Source of the DNA: Nannochloris sp. 'desiccata'
Lineage: Eukaryota; Chlorophyta; Trebouxiophyceae; Chlorellales; Chlorellaceae
Direction of reading: 5' to 3'
Assembly (NCBI GenBank): GCA_019044685.2
Contig: JAGTXX020000010.1
Location: 744,001 to 808,000 of the forward strand
DNA: 64,000 bases
Positions 8,465-20,312 of this stretch are shown here, one piece after another (within the stretch, counting starts at the first letter, position 1; each line of letters opens with the position of its first letter). A program made the translations under genes and the position numbers. The notes below the pieces were generated by a model. That model saw nothing but the letters and a program-made list of their open reading frames with translations. It was not told the DNA's origin and made no database searches.

Positions 8465-10972
8465 ATGGCAAATCAGCATGGTGGTGAAGTTCCTTCAACA
8501 ACTGATAGCGGGGTATTAGACACCTTGCTCGCAAGCATTAATACGGAAGTAAGCTTAGATGTCTGATCGATCATGTACTGGATGGACTCTTGGCAATTCT
8601 TTATGTTTTTCAAATAGAAGTGAGCAACTAGTTGCAACTGTTCAAATGTATCAACTAACGATCTATTCGTTTCTCATCTTCAGGGGCTCACCGCAAGCTC
8701 CCTTGAGCAGAGCTTATCAGCAATAAGCATGCGGCGAGACGAGGTAATGCGTGCTCTCTTGTCAAAAACAAACGCAGCTTGCAAGAATACAGCTACCGAC
8801 GCCGCAGCAACGCTTGCAGCAGAAGCGGGCTGTGCAGCTGCTTTATCTAGCCTACAAGACCGTGGGCTAGTACCGGAAGGCGACGATCTACTAGCTCAAA
8901 CTGTAGCTACGGCAGCGCAGCATACGGACGTTGTTGCTCAACTGCAAAACACGCTCGCCTCGATCAGCGAGGTTGGAGCTATAGCAGGCCTACAGCAACG
9001 TCTAAGCCACTATGATACTTTGGTATCACAAGGTGCATTTTGTGATGCGGCTGGCGTACTTTTACAGCTACAGCAAGACGTCTCTACAGTCGCTGGTGCC
9101 GAGTCCACTGGAACTGCCGTTGAAGAAAGAATGCAGTTGTTTAAAGAATACGTCATCTCTGCACCTCCACAATATCTAGTCCTTGACCCAGCAAGCCATA
9201 TACCTGCATTGATTCCTCCAACGCAGCAAACTGGGGCTGCGCTTGCTCAAGTATGGCAGGCAGCTGCTGCTCTTGGAGTGTTGCCCAACTCGTTGCAAAA
9301 TCTGTCTACCTTTATAGTTGATAACTGCGTTAAAGCAATAATTAGAGACGAGTTACTAGCAATTGCTTCTGCCAATAATGCTACTGTTATGGAAAGCCCA
9401 GCAAACAGTATAGCCTCATCGGCACTTAGTGCCGCAACCACCACTCGTGCTGGCGCTGCCAGAGCAGGAGCTGAACGCACATTATACCGATGCTTCAAAT
9501 CTGTATGTGAAAGTGCATTAGGCAGCAACGCAGGATTAATACGCCAGCTAGGTATGGAATATTTATGGCCTGGGGCTTCTGGCGCGTATATAGCAGCAAA
9601 ACTTCGCCCAGCAAAACCTGTCGAAGACTCGGAACTTGCCGGTTTTATGCGTGCTGGTTCTTTAGCTATTAAATTAGAAGAAAAGGCAGTGAAATTAGGC
9701 CTTTGGAGTGCTAAAATTGAGGGTCCTATAGCTAAATTTGTTAGGCAAGCTGTAGGCCGGGTTTTAGCTGACAAGAGAGTGAAATATGCAACCGCTGCCA
9801 GAGATTTACTAACCTCTTCTGCAGCAAAAGAAACGACTATTGTATCTGGAATACTGCCATTGCCTGCGAAGGCGCCTTCTTTTGGATCTGCCTCGGCATC
9901 GAGAGCCCTTTTTGCTTCTAGTGATAATAGAGGCACCACCACAAGCACCACCGTCGCTGCTACAGCTGCAGTAGCGGAACTACATGGCGAACCCCCCATC
10001 GGTGATGTGGGTCCATACGCTGTCAGCCGTGCTGCTGCAGGGTTAGTATCCTTGATGCTTGACGCTTTGGGTGAGGCCTGTCGCTCTGGATCTGCCGCTT
10101 TAGCGCAGGCCATGTGTGGCGCTGTAGTTGACCTAGCATCATTATTGCTCGCCCTAGACCCTTCTACAACAGATCAAGAGCGCGTTTTACCCTACATAGC
10201 TGCCTTGCGGTATAATGATTGTCTTCATGTGTACCGCACGCTGTGCCTTCTGCCGCAAGCACATGCGCCTCGATTGCAATCTCTAGTTCACCCTGCTGTG
10301 AACTTTATAGCCCCAGCACGGCGTGTTCGCGACTTTGGAGACGCAGCAATGCAATCCATGGTTTCTAGGCAACGTTCTGACTTGTTGGATATCGCGTCTG
10401 AGCTTCGAAATTGGAAAGATCTCGACGGGCCGGGGGTTATCCGGTGCAATAAAGCCACCCGGCAACTTCTTGCTGCTTTCCAACGTTTAACCAGCGTCTT
10501 GCACGGTGTTTTGCCGAAATATATGTTTATTAATGTAGCTTCTGAGCTGGTTAATGCTGTGTGTGGGGTGATAGCTGATGCAATTCTAGAAATGGGCGAC
10601 ATTTCCGAAGATGAATCAAAACAAATTCCTAATATAATAGGCCTTTTAACTGCCCCTGACACCGGCATTATCGCTACAATAGCATTTATGAGTAGCTCGA
10701 TGACAAGAGAATCAGAATCAGTAGAAAAATCTGGGTTACACGGTGCAAAAATTGAGCAAAATGAGTTGGCAATGGCCTGTTCTCAAGTTGCTCGATTAAA
10801 AGAAGTCTGTGAATTATTAGACATTCCATCAAGAGAAATAGCTTTAAGATGGCGGTCTGGACGGCTTGCAGCTGTGGGGTTGACAAAGGAGCAGGTTGTG
10901 GCTATGGTGAGAGCCTTATTTGAAGATAATGAATTTAGCAGAGCCAGCGTAAACGCTATTTTGCAGTCGTAG
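8465..10972 (+). CDS. ZW10: ZW10 homolog (NRZ/Dsl1 tethering complex, kinetochore RZZ)
   Basis: Exons 8465-8548 and 8684-10972 join in phase 0 to give 790 residues, the usual ZW10 size. The C-terminal third is diagnostic: a VNFIAPARRVRDFGD block, then an alpha-helical RQLLAAFQRL / VLPKYMFINVASELVN segment with a following DISEDESKQI, and a final ELLDIPSREIALRWRSGRL plus VRALFEDNEFSRASVNAIL, matching the ends of animal and plant ZW10 proteins. ZW10 works with RINT1 and NAG in tethering Golgi-to-ER vesicles and, in animals, at kinetochores. The middle is Ala-rich and poorly conserved. The start MANQHGGEVP is in the short first exon. A TGTAA signal lies at 11043, and it converges on the H+-PPase. 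Confidence 0.85.
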
Positions 10973-11434
10973 AGTGTTGTGTTCTTCATTCTTGTGATTC
11001 TATTTCATGTGTGCTGGATAATTAGATTAACATTGTTTCTTTTGTAAATATACTTGATATATTATAAATTGCTTGCTTAAATGGGTTTGCAGCGGTGTTC
11101 ATGTATCATATAAATTAAGAAAACCACAAGATGGTCGGGTGGCGGTGACGGTGGAAGAAAGGAAGGAAAAAGAGAGCGCATTTAAAGAAAGCTCACCACT
11201 TCAACTGGAAAAAAAAAGAAAATGAAAAGACAGCGAGAAACACACACACACACACAAAAATTAATATATTCACAGTATATAATAAAATTACTCAACCAAC
11301 CACGCCTTGCTATATAATAATACTACCAACCACCAACTTCTCCCTACCCGACACCAACTGGCCTTCTCTCCTACCTAGACGTTTTTTTTTTGTACAATGT
11401 CTAATTAAAAATCTCTCTGTTCTCTTGAATCTCT
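10973..11434. other. Convergent intergenic region between ZW10 and H+-PPase
   Basis: No gene seen. It holds the two 3' UTRs, a (CA)n tract near 11240-11255 and a T run near 11382-11390. Confidence 0.6.
11043..11047 (+). terminator. TGTAA polyadenylation signal of ZW10
   Basis: TGTAA 70 nt after the ZW10 stop, the position expected for the green-algal signal. Confidence 0.45.
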
Positions 11435-14056
11435 CTAAACATACAGCGGTGCCAATACCAAACTTAATGTCGCCATTAATTTGATAACCACATGTAAACT
11501 AGGGCCCATCGTATCTTTGAACGGGTCGCCAACTGTATCGCCTGTCACCGCAGCTTTATGTGCCTCTGAGCCCTTACCACCATGTGCACCACTTTCCACA
11601 TACTTCTTCGCATTATCCCAAGCTCCGCCAGCAGTATTTAAGAAAAGAGCCATTAATATACCAGCAACAGTGGCAAACATGAGCATACCAGCGACGGCCT
11701 TTGCGCCTAAAAGTGGTTGACCGGTCAGATAGCCGATATATTTGAATATGACCCCGACGGCTACGGGACCAGCAACGACGAGTACACCTGGCTTGATCAT
11801 CGCACGCAGGGAAGAGGAAGCGACAATAGCGACGCAACGAGCGTAATCTGGCTTTTCTGTGCCGCTCATAATACCGGGCCGTTCAGCAAATTGTCTCCTG
11901 ACTTCATTAACTACCTCCTGAGCGGTGTCGCCAACGGCAGCACACGTCCAAGATGAGAAAATAAACACCAGCGTGGCCCCTAACAGGCCACCAATGAACA
12001 CTTCAGGGACAGCAATGTCTACCTGCTTGAATGGAACGGATGTAAAGGCACTTACTTCATCCAAATACGCAGAGAAGAGGAGGAATGATGCCAACCCAGC
12101 CGATCCGATGGCGTATCCTTTCGTAGTGGCCTTTGTTGTGTTGCCCACAGCGTCAAGAAGATCTGTAACATCACGAACAGACTCTGGCTGCTGTGACATT
12201 TCCACGATACCACCAGCGTTATCCGCAATAGGTCCAAATACATCAAGAGACAGCACATACGCAGCCGTACTCAACATACCCATGGTTGCGACGGCTGTCC
12301 CAAACAGACCATCAGCCGAACTTTCGACCAGTCCAGAGGTATTACCCAACCAGAATGAAGAGATTAACGCAACAGACATGACAATAACAGGTAATCCAGT
12401 GGCTTCAAGACCGACTCCAATACCAGCAATGATGTTTGTAGCGTGGCCGGTGGTGGAAGCTTCCGCAATCTTGCGTACTGGTTTAAATTGATAATCTGTA
12501 TAGTACTGGGCAATCCAAACGTAGAGATACGCAGTACCAATACCTATTAACCCACACCCAGCGAAATGAACCCATGCAGACGGGGCATGAGGGGCAGTGA
12601 GCATACATCGACAAGCAGCGATGAAACTGACGACAGAAAACCCAATGGCCACTCCATAGCCTTGCTTCATTACTGCGTAAGGATCCTCTACTGGAGGGGC
12701 ATCAGCAGGTGGTTTGACTGCCACAGACATGATTCCTAAAGCAGAAACAACCAAATCCATGGTATGCACCACTAACGGAAACATAATAAAACCAGATGCA
12801 GAGGACAGTCCCGCCTGTTTTGCCATGGTACCACCTAAAATCATCGCGGAAATGACCTCTGCAGCGATGGATTCAAAAAGGTCTGCACCACGAGCAGCAC
12901 AATCACCGACATTATCACCCACCAAGTCTGCAATAACAGCGGGGTTACGAGGATCGTCTTCAGGGATGCCTGCTTCAACTTTGCCGACCAAATCAGCGCC
13001 GACGTCAGCAGCCTTTGTGTAGATACCACCACCCAGCTGGGCGAATAACGCAACAAAGGAGGCACCGAAACCATAGCCTACGAGTAATAATGGGATGTCA
13101 GCGTCGTGGAGGGTGCCGTAAGACACGTAGAGAATATATAAAGTTGAATATAAAAGGGCAATGCCGAGAACCATTAAAGCGACAACGATAAGGCCTGAGA
13201 ATCCCCCAGCACGGAGAGCGACAACGAGCGCTTCACGTGCGGAACGACGTGCTGCACCAGCAACACGTACATTAGCTCGGACAGAGACCCACATGCCTAC
13301 ATACCCAGCAATAGCCGAGCACCCAGCACCGAGCATAAAGGACACCGATGTCAGCAAGGCTAAAGTGAATCTTGAGATACCTGCAGCTGCGTGCTCAGGT
13401 GTCTCTGCACGGAATAAATATACTAGAAAGATAATGGCACATAAAACACCGGATAAACGGCCGATTGTACCGTATTGAGTGACAAAATACCCTTCAGCAC
13501 CTTCTCTAATCGCCAGCGAGACTTCCTGCATGTCTGGTGTACCTTCATCTTTAGCCATAACCCACTGTGCCAAGTGCGCTGCAAAGCCTAGCATACCAAT
13601 ACATGTGGCGAGGACAATGGTTAAGGTGAAGGAAACTTTCCAACCGATGACTAATCCGAAAAATGCAGCAATGCCGCCCACGATTTTGAGAGTTTGAGGA
13701 TCGATGTGGCGAGCTAAGGAAGTGAGCTGCAGGGATTTAATCGGGAAAGAGGGACAGGTGCTTGGTCAGGGCATTGAAAATGCGTGGATTGTCGGAGAGT
13801 ATAGTGTGTAAAAGATAAGGTTTTGGTATCTGTTTGTTGGTGGCGACGTCAGCAAGATCAAAAAGGAAATTATAAAAATAAACTGTAGGCTACGTACCGG
13901 ACTGGCAGATCCTACTCTAGAAAAAGTTTTGACTCCATGCCTGGGGTCTGCACCCAGCGAACTAAGAGGAAGAGCGCCTCCTCCTTCAATATCCATGTTG
14001 TTTTCGTTTGCAGATCGAGACCGTATGTTTCCGTAAACAGAACTGGCGTGGCTCAT
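11435..14056 (-). CDS. Type II (K+-independent) H+-translocating membrane pyrophosphatase
   Basis: Exons 14056-13898 and 13726-11435 join in phase 0 to give 816 residues, close to plant AVP2. About 15-16 hydrophobic helices are visible. The catalytic loops are intact: [37 protein letters not shown], and a C-terminal [12 protein letters not shown] with [11 protein letters not shown]. The residue set [18 protein letters not shown] carries Lys where K+-dependent enzymes have Ala, marking the K+-independent type. The enzyme pumps H+ into an endomembrane compartment (vacuole or Golgi) by hydrolysing pyrophosphate. Exon 1 encodes a cytosolic Ser/Gly-rich leader ([15 protein letters not shown]). An AG acceptor just before the ATG hints at a further non-coding 5' exon. 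It diverges from the coiled-coil gene at 14472. Confidence 0.95.
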
Positions 14057-14471
14057 ATGATTGATCTCTGCAACACAAATACCACGGACAAATTAAAACC
14101 AAAGTCTTGGATGAACACGTTGTTGAAAATAATACCGAAATGCAAAATATAAAATTTAACTGACATTGGCAAAGGTTCACCAAACCATGATCGACACGCT
14201 ATCCCTAGTAAGTGTTAAATTAATTTTAATGTCCTGATCAGTGAAGGTGGGGTGATAATAACTTTGCAACGGACCTGCCAGCTGGATTTTTTGAATTGGC
14301 TCTGCAGCTGTTCTTTGAACTGGCACTGTTTTGATGTTCCTCTAAAAATTCAAAGCCACCATTATAATTTTCTCAGAAAGCTGAAGTTATCGTAGCATAC
14401 GAATTTCGCAACACTAGTTGCTATGTCAGCCTGTTAGGATTAATTATTTAAAAAAATTGCAAGCAAACTAG
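14057..14471. other. Divergent promoter region, H+-PPase / coiled-coil gene
   Basis: AT-rich, no coding signal. It contains both start regions and, just upstream of the H+-PPase ATG, a plausible non-coding exon boundary. Confidence 0.5.
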
Positions 14472-16011
14472 ATGATAATAGACCGTGGGGAAAACCAGCC
14501 GCGTTCTACTAGCGACCGCCCAATCATATACAGCTCTGCAACCTTGACACTATGCGGTTCACCCCCAGCAAGCCCTGACCCTTTTCGCTCACCTTTGAGA
14601 CAAGGCCTTGAACATTCTTCTCAAAGACCGCCGACAGCCTCCACAACAACACCAACACCACCAGCAGTGCTTCTCTCTCCCAGAAAACACGCACATGCTC
14701 AGACACCTCTCCCCCCCGGGAAAAGCCCTGGTGTCCATAAACATCTTACGACATCTCTTGAGAACATGGAGTTAGCCAAGATTAAAGATTTAGAAGCCAG
14801 AATTGAAGAGCTGACCAAAGCCTCCAGTACCGCCACTGCTACCGCTGAAAAGAACGCTGCATCAGAAGCAGAGTGGCGATCAAAAGCCCTTTACGCTGAG
14901 GCTAAACTCGCTCAGAACACTATGGTAGAGGTTGAAGAAGTTAATTCGCAACGTACCAAGCTTGTAGAAGAGCTGAAAAGTGAAACTGCTCTTTGGCGGC
15001 GAAAATTTGATGAGGTATGCAAAATATAATTATATAATATTTTGAAGCTATATATTCAATTGGCCATATTATTATCTTACTCGTTCTCTATATTATTTTC
15101 GAGATATGTAGTTATTAGAGGAACACTCGGCGCTTCAATCCAGATTAGAAAGCACCACCGCTCAAGTGAGCTTGCTAGATAAAGCCTTAAGCACAGTCCG
15201 AGGAGACACTGCTGACGCAGTTGCTGCCCTAGCAACAGCAGAAGCTCTTATAATTAGGAAAACGGAAGAATTTGAAGCGTATAAAAAGCAGAAAGAAGCA
15301 TTAATATCAGAGGCGGCGCAGGCTCGGGCGGCAGCCTCGGAAATTGTTGAAGAAAAGGAAAAGAAAATTGAAGACCTTACTTTTCAGAATCAGAAACTCT
15401 CTGGGGAGGTAGATTCTTTGAAAAGACAGGTAGTAAGCTTGACTGCGACTGTAGATGTTTTTGAGAAAAGAAGGAACACAGAGAAGGCTGCTACTGAGCA
15501 ATCAGCGGCTGTGCATGAGGGCAACGACTTTGCCGGCACCACCGCCGCTTGTGGAGAGAGACAATTATTGAAAGAAAGAGATAGTAATAGCAGCAAGGTT
15601 GGCAATTACCGGAATCAAAAGGCCATTAAAGAAAATATAGCTGTATATCCATCGGCTCCCTCTATCGAGCAAAACGCGAACCTCCCTCCTGCAACTTCCC
15701 AACTCCCATCTCCACCTCAACCACCGCCCGCAGCACGGCCGCTAGCCCTCCAGCGCCAGGACCCCCCAGCCTCCCATTTCGACGCTGCTAAAGCATTGAC
15801 CGCGCGTACATCTGAGCTTGAAGATTCCCTCATGACGTTTAACATAGAACGAAGCGCTCTAGAAACTGAAATTGCCAAGTTTCCCAACGGGACAGCAGGC
15901 AGGACAGTCGCTGAACGGAAAAGAAAGAAAGAAATAGAACAGCGGGTAGAGGTACTGAATAAAGAAATAAGTGCTGTGCGCTTCGAATTAAGGAAATTAG
16001 GTATTCGTTAA
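14472..16011 (+). CDS. Coiled-coil protein with conserved-looking C-terminal helical block
   Basis: Exons 14472-15014 and 15112-16011 join in phase 0 (97-bp intron) to give 480 residues. Residues 1 to about 95 are Ser/Thr/Pro-rich and probably disordered. From about 98 to 310 there is near-continuous coiled coil (ELAKIKDLEARIEELTKA, VLEEKEK-like heptads). A Pro-rich hinge (PPQPPPAARP) precedes a C-terminal block of about 65 residues (ELEDSLMTFNIERSALETEI, VAERKRKKEIEQRVEVLNKE) ending at LRKLGIR, whose density of charged helix suggests a functional domain. I do not recognise the family; centrosomal or ciliary coiled-coil proteins are possible. An internal ATG at 14766 (MELAKIKDLE) is an alternative start. 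Confidence 0.75.
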
Positions 16012-16150
16012 ATCAGTACGTATTTGTACTATGAATAGAAGCAATGTCAAGTACAGAGCAAGGCGAGTTTTTTTTTTTTAAAACAGAATAGGGCATGAAT
16101 TTCACAGAATGCAAAGCGTTCAGCAGCGGTAGAATACAATATCTTTAATG

Positions 16151-17812
16151 TTAACTAATGTAATCTGAATATCGACCATCTAATGACTCTTCGTCGTGTG
16201 AGGTGTACTGGTCCTCCGCCTCCTCCTCCTCCTCCTCCTCGCTCCTTGGATCTTCATCCTCTGTGTCGCTTGGTCGTTGAAAATTGTAGATTGCTCGTTC
16301 CCGTTCACTTACTGTCCACTCACCTGGCTTGTATTTAAAGCGAGGGATAGCATCAACACGCTTCACAAAAATCACACACCCTCGTTTGGTGACCGCTTCT
16401 TCGACTATGTGCCGTACAGCTGGCTCAGGAAGCAATTGCAGTACACTGCACCGTCCTAAACGAGGGTGCTGCGACATCAATATTGCTGAGCGTTTATTGG
16501 CAGCTGTCTCTTTGGCCTTCTTTTCAAACTTTGGGTAGGCTTCGTTCATTGTATCAATCATGGATTCGTCCTCGGCTTCAAGATCAGGTTCGGGAGGAGT
16601 ATACATTGGATCTCTAAAAGCGCCCGCAAAAAGGTAAAAACGAATTTCTTCTAATTTTGCATTCTTGGCCAAAAGAACGTTTTCGATGTCACTCAAAATT
16701 CGATCCCAGCTTTTTTTGACGGTTTCTCGTAAGTGTACCGGAAAATCACGGCGAATTATTATTATCAGCCGTACTACTTGGTCGGGGTTTTCGGCCAGTG
16801 CATGAACAAAAGACTGGAGGCTACACAACCAGGCCGCTATAAAATCAGAGCTCTCCTGACCGTACTCCATTTCGAGGACTATTACGGGTGGTAAGAGAAA
16901 ATCTTCCAGTGCCGCATGTTGGTCGTGGTCGCGATTGACAGCACCTGCGTCGAGAGCAGGCCCCCCCCCCTGAGCATTTCCTTCCTGCTTTCGTGGCCCT
17001 ACCTTCAACTTGTGTGCGATGTACATCAAATCAGAAGGACTGTGCAACAGATTTCTAACTGCTTCGATTTGTTCGAGCCTCGATGGTATCGTTAATCGAC
17101 CATCACTTCGTTCCTTTGCATACGCTAGGGCTGGAATGTTAAAAAAATTGTCAATGCCAGCGGTGTACATACGCCCATGACCATAAATACCTAAAATACG
17201 AGTCATTGCCTCTGTACGCATAGCAACCAAGCTAGCATACCGGGGGTCATCTTGTTGCTGAGTACCCTTTTTCTCGCCTTCTTGCCGCTGTTTTCTGGAG
17301 TGTCCACTGCTGCTAGCCCCTTGAACCAGCCCAAACTCGGCAGCAGACGCCTTCCCAGTAATTATATGCAAGAAATATCCAGGTTTAGGGTCACCTTCAA
17401 AGGCAGATAGGACAAGGCGGCCTCGTTCTCCGTACTCTCTTAGACTAAGGACATGGCGACGGTGACGGATGCCGGCAATGTGAACCTCCCAATCACCTGG
17501 ACGGGAAGGAACCCACACATCGCACGTAGCGCAATGGTATACCGTGTTGGTAGAATTTTCACTAGGATGGTTGTACTTGCCTTCCTCTGCGTCCTTGGCT
17601 CGAGAGGAGGGCGAGGGGGCATTGAAATGATGATTGCTTGAGCCTCGGTTATTTCTAGAGCCGAGGTCAGCGTTTACTTGGGCATTGTCTCTAACTTGCG
17701 TCGACATTCTTCTAGAACGCCTCGGTCCCCTTCCTCTTTGAGCATTTGCATCTGGTCCAATGCCATTTATTAAATCCGCAATATATCTCACATCATCTCC
17801 TGTATCCCCCAT
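16151..17812 (-). CDS. Unidentified protein with one U1-type C2H2 zinc finger
   Basis: Single exon, 553 residues. An Arg/Ser/Asn-rich N-terminus precedes a zinc finger at about 93-121 (YHCATCDVWVPSRPGDWEVH, then IRHRRH), with the CxxC and H-x5-H spacing of U1-like/matrin fingers that bind RNA. The large middle region is predicted globular (LPPVIVLEMEYGQESSDFIA, VRLIIIIRRDFPVHLRETVK) and has no family I can name. The C-terminus is strongly acidic, with a Glu run encoded by a (CCT)n tract near 16216-16240. A ten-base C run at 16961-16970 lies in the reading frame. Convergent with the coiled-coil gene, 139 bp between stops. Confidence 0.7.
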   Translation of the reverse strand: MGDTGDDVRYIADLINGIGPDANAQRGRGPRRSRRMSTQVRDNAQVNADLGSRNNRGSSNHHFNAPSPSSRAKDAEEGKYNHPSENSTNTVYHCATCDVWVPSRPGDWEVHIAGIRHRRHVLSLREYGERGRLVLSAFEGDPKPGYFLHIITGKASAAEFGLVQGASSSGHSRKQRQEGEKKGTQQQDDPRYASLVAMRTEAMTRILGIYGHGRMYTAGIDNFFNIPALAYAKERSDGRLTIPSRLEQIEAVRNLLHSPSDLMYIAHKLKVGPRKQEGNAQGGGPALDAGAVNRDHDQHAALEDFLLPPVIVLEMEYGQESSDFIAAWLCSLQSFVHALAENPDQVVRLIIIIRRDFPVHLRETVKKSWDRILSDIENVLLAKNAKLEEIRFYLFAGAFRDPMYTPPEPDLEAEDESMIDTMNEAYPKFEKKAKETAANKRSAILMSQHPRLGRCSVLQLLPEPAVRHIVEEAVTKRGCVIFVKRVDAIPRFKYKPGEWTVSERERAIYNFQRPSDTEDEDPRSEEEEEEEAEDQYTSHDEESLDGRYSDYIS

Positions 17813-18164
17813 GCTAACATTAAATAAATCTGATAAATCATGTAGTTGTGGTTTACATTACTACAAGATTCTAGAAGAATAAATGCAAATGATATTTTGA
17901 TATAACAGAGCGCTGCCAGCGTCACCGCCAAATTTATTTTGAGAGAGAGACACACACACAATTACAGCCTCTGGCGCAGAAAATGTGCCCTACTGTCAGT
18001 AATATTAGATATCTAATAAAGACAATTATTTACGATAAATAAACAGACAATCGATAACTCAGGAAGAGTGTTAGAAAACTAATTAGGAGAAATCTCAAAA
18101 CCTGACGATAAAGAGAGGGAGAGAAGTACCAATCGCTAGCCAATAAAACGTAAATTAGGCTTTA
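17813..18164. other. Intergenic region carrying the second dispersed-repeat copy
   Basis: No gene seen. It includes a (GA)n(CA)n tract and repeat copy 2, plus the 3' UTR of the bZIP-like gene and the promoter of the zinc-finger gene. Confidence 0.55.
17960..18002 (+). repeat. Dispersed repeat, copy 2
   Basis: Same 43-bp unit as 7193-7235 (35 of 43 identical, almost all changes transitions), again directly after a GA-rich run. Confidence 0.65.
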
Positions 18165-19816
18165 TTATTTATCATTAATCATTTGTATAAGTGGCACATC
18201 TACCATAGCAGCATTCTTATCATCAGAATCCCCACTGGATACATTATTTTCAGGCGTAGTGTTAGTAGGAGAGACCATCGCGTTGGCCTCGTCCAATAAA
18301 AGATGGCAGACAAGCGGTAGATGAGGCACCAGGGGTTGAATAGTAGGAGCTGTTTTAAGATGTGCTAACTGCATAGGGGAAAGAAGTTGAATAATTTTGA
18401 TGAAGAGTTCCATGTATGCTCTGGATTCGCGTTTGACAAAGGCGTCAGCGGCAGTTGCTGCGTCCACGGTGGTCAGATAACTCTACATGAAAAAAAATGA
18501 AAAGAAAAAAATTCACCGTCAGTTACCAACGTTGGTTAACCCCATGTCCATCGTTTTATTGATTTGCTTAATACAAGATATACACAAATTTTAGTTTATC
18601 AAGGAGTGGACGAGAGATACGACAAAGACAACAAGACAACCCTTACCTCTGCCATGGCTGCAGAAGATTCAGGGGCAAAGCTACCATCTTCAAAATCTAT
18701 ATTTGAAATGAACGCTGCCGTTGCCTCGCCGACAGCTTGATTCAGATCTTTTCTAGCCCCCTGAACAGATTTTTTAAACTTTTTCCACTCAATTTTAAGC
18801 CCTTCTATTTGTTCTAAAGAAAGCCTGGGGAAATTTAACCCAAGGTCATTAGGCTGAGCTCCAAAAATGGCAATCTGATGCTGCGCAATGCTGCCGCTGT
18901 TGCTGCCCGAGGCGGTTGCACCGTATCCAATTTCTAATTCTTCTTCTTCTTCTACCTCACACGCTGCCGCTACTGCAGCTGCCGCTGCTGACACTGAATG
19001 AGACGCTGATGGTATGTTACCACCTCCACTAGTACCGCCCCCGCTTCGAGTAGCAGCAGCAGAAGTGGCAGCAGCTATAGCATCTCTGTGTTTACGTTTG
19101 AACTCCCGCACTTGTTTTGCACAGAGATGTTGCTCCATATGCTCTTTCCTTTCCTCCATTAAAATCATAGTAAATTTCAGCCATAGGGTCATCAACGTGT
19201 CTACCCGTTTCTCTACTCGTTTCTCTGCACCGGGACTCCGCTGCCCCTCTCGTAGTAGCTCCGAAATTCGATGAAAAAACACTTGATGGCCATGCACGTA
19301 TTCCTCGGTTCTTGTCGTTTGCAAGGTCCAGCGCATTTGTGCTTCTGTCGGTGTCCATAACGTCGTCGTCATCAGTTCTACCGCACTCGGAAGCATAACA
19401 TATTGATGTCGTGTCCAGTCGTGCACCTGTTCTAAGCCCTGCATCCCTGCAGAAAGAGCTTGGCTTGCAGATTGTTTGGCCTGCGTTAAAGCTTCCAACA
19501 TACAGGCAGCATAGGAGCCCATTGCAGAGAGAGACGAGCCTTGATCTTGGAGAGAAACTTGCTCAAGACGTAGTTTTTCTAGTTCTTTACGGCCTTGTTC
19601 TAGTTGGGCTTCTAATTGCTGCTTTTCAGCTTTTTTCTTTTGGTTGTAGCGGTTGCGGTAGGCTTGAGCTCGCTGAGCTTTCAACTCCTGAGGTGTAGGA
19701 GTTTCGCCGATAGGGACCAGCGACATGCCGGGAGTATATGCCATTGAACCACCCGGATCATGGCTAGATAATAAGGGTGCTTGACCTAGTGGAAAAGGAG
19801 GATTGTCTTCCTCCAT
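18165..19816 (-). CDS. bZIP-like transcription factor
   Basis: Exons 19816-18647 and 18482-18165 join in phase 0 (164-bp intron) to give 495 residues. Residues 46-65 form a basic region (KAQRAQAYRNRYNQKKKAEK) followed by a Leu-rich coiled coil to about 92 (Leu 68, 72, 79, 82, 89), the bZIP layout, although the usual invariant Asn/Arg spacing is only approximate. A helical region at about 130-240 (TTTLWTPTEAQMRWTLQTTR, LMTLWLKFTMILMEERKE) has the size of regulatory domains that follow the zipper in plant TGA factors, but I do not see a clear DOG1 signature. An Ala/Ser/Gly linker and a helical C-terminus (MELFIKIIQLLSPMQLAHLK) complete it. Alternative: a non-DNA-binding coiled-coil regulator. 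Confidence 0.55.
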
Positions 19817-20312
19817 GGTCTTGCCTTCTTATTCCAGCAAGAAATACAATCAAGGAGGGAGGCCTACAGCCGGTCCGCGACTTAAACTAGAGTTCATTGG
19901 TGGCAATGCGTTTAGATATATTTAGAGCAGTGTTGGAATTTCTTAGATTAAAATGGCAAGTCGATCAAGTTTCTTTGCCCCTTAAAGAAGAGCATTATTT
20001 TTTAAAGCTAGAGTTAGGGTGTGCACTGGCTCGTGCAAATATGATAAACAAATTAAGAACCTAAGCAGCTTGATCGGCGATAATACCTCTCAAATCATAT
20101 CTTGACGGAGTCTGAGGCCCTCTGTCCGACAGACCGTCGGACGGTCTTGACGAGGCACACCCTCCCTAACTTGTGCGTAACTGGCGCGTTAAGGAAGCCT
20201 AGATCGACGAATTTTCTCATTGACATATTCTAAAAATGAATATATATATATATCTTGCATGTAATCAACAACAAAGACGAGATCACACTTGCATGTGAAC
20301 AAAAAATCCAGG
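19817..20312. other. Divergent promoter region, bZIP-like gene / ITPK1
   Basis: No coding signal. It contains the stem-loop at 20124-20142 and a (TA)n run near 20239-20252. Confidence 0.5.
20124..20142. repeat. 7-bp perfect inverted repeat (GTCCGAC / GTCGGAC)
   Basis: The stem surrounds AGACC. Flanking TCTTGACG words occur on both sides (near 20099 and 20145). It could be a protein-binding palindrome in the shared promoter or a chance structure. Confidence 0.6.

Noticed and set aside
9247..10113. 288-codon antisense frame in ZW10
   Set aside because: Shadow of an Ala-rich coding exon on the opposite strand.
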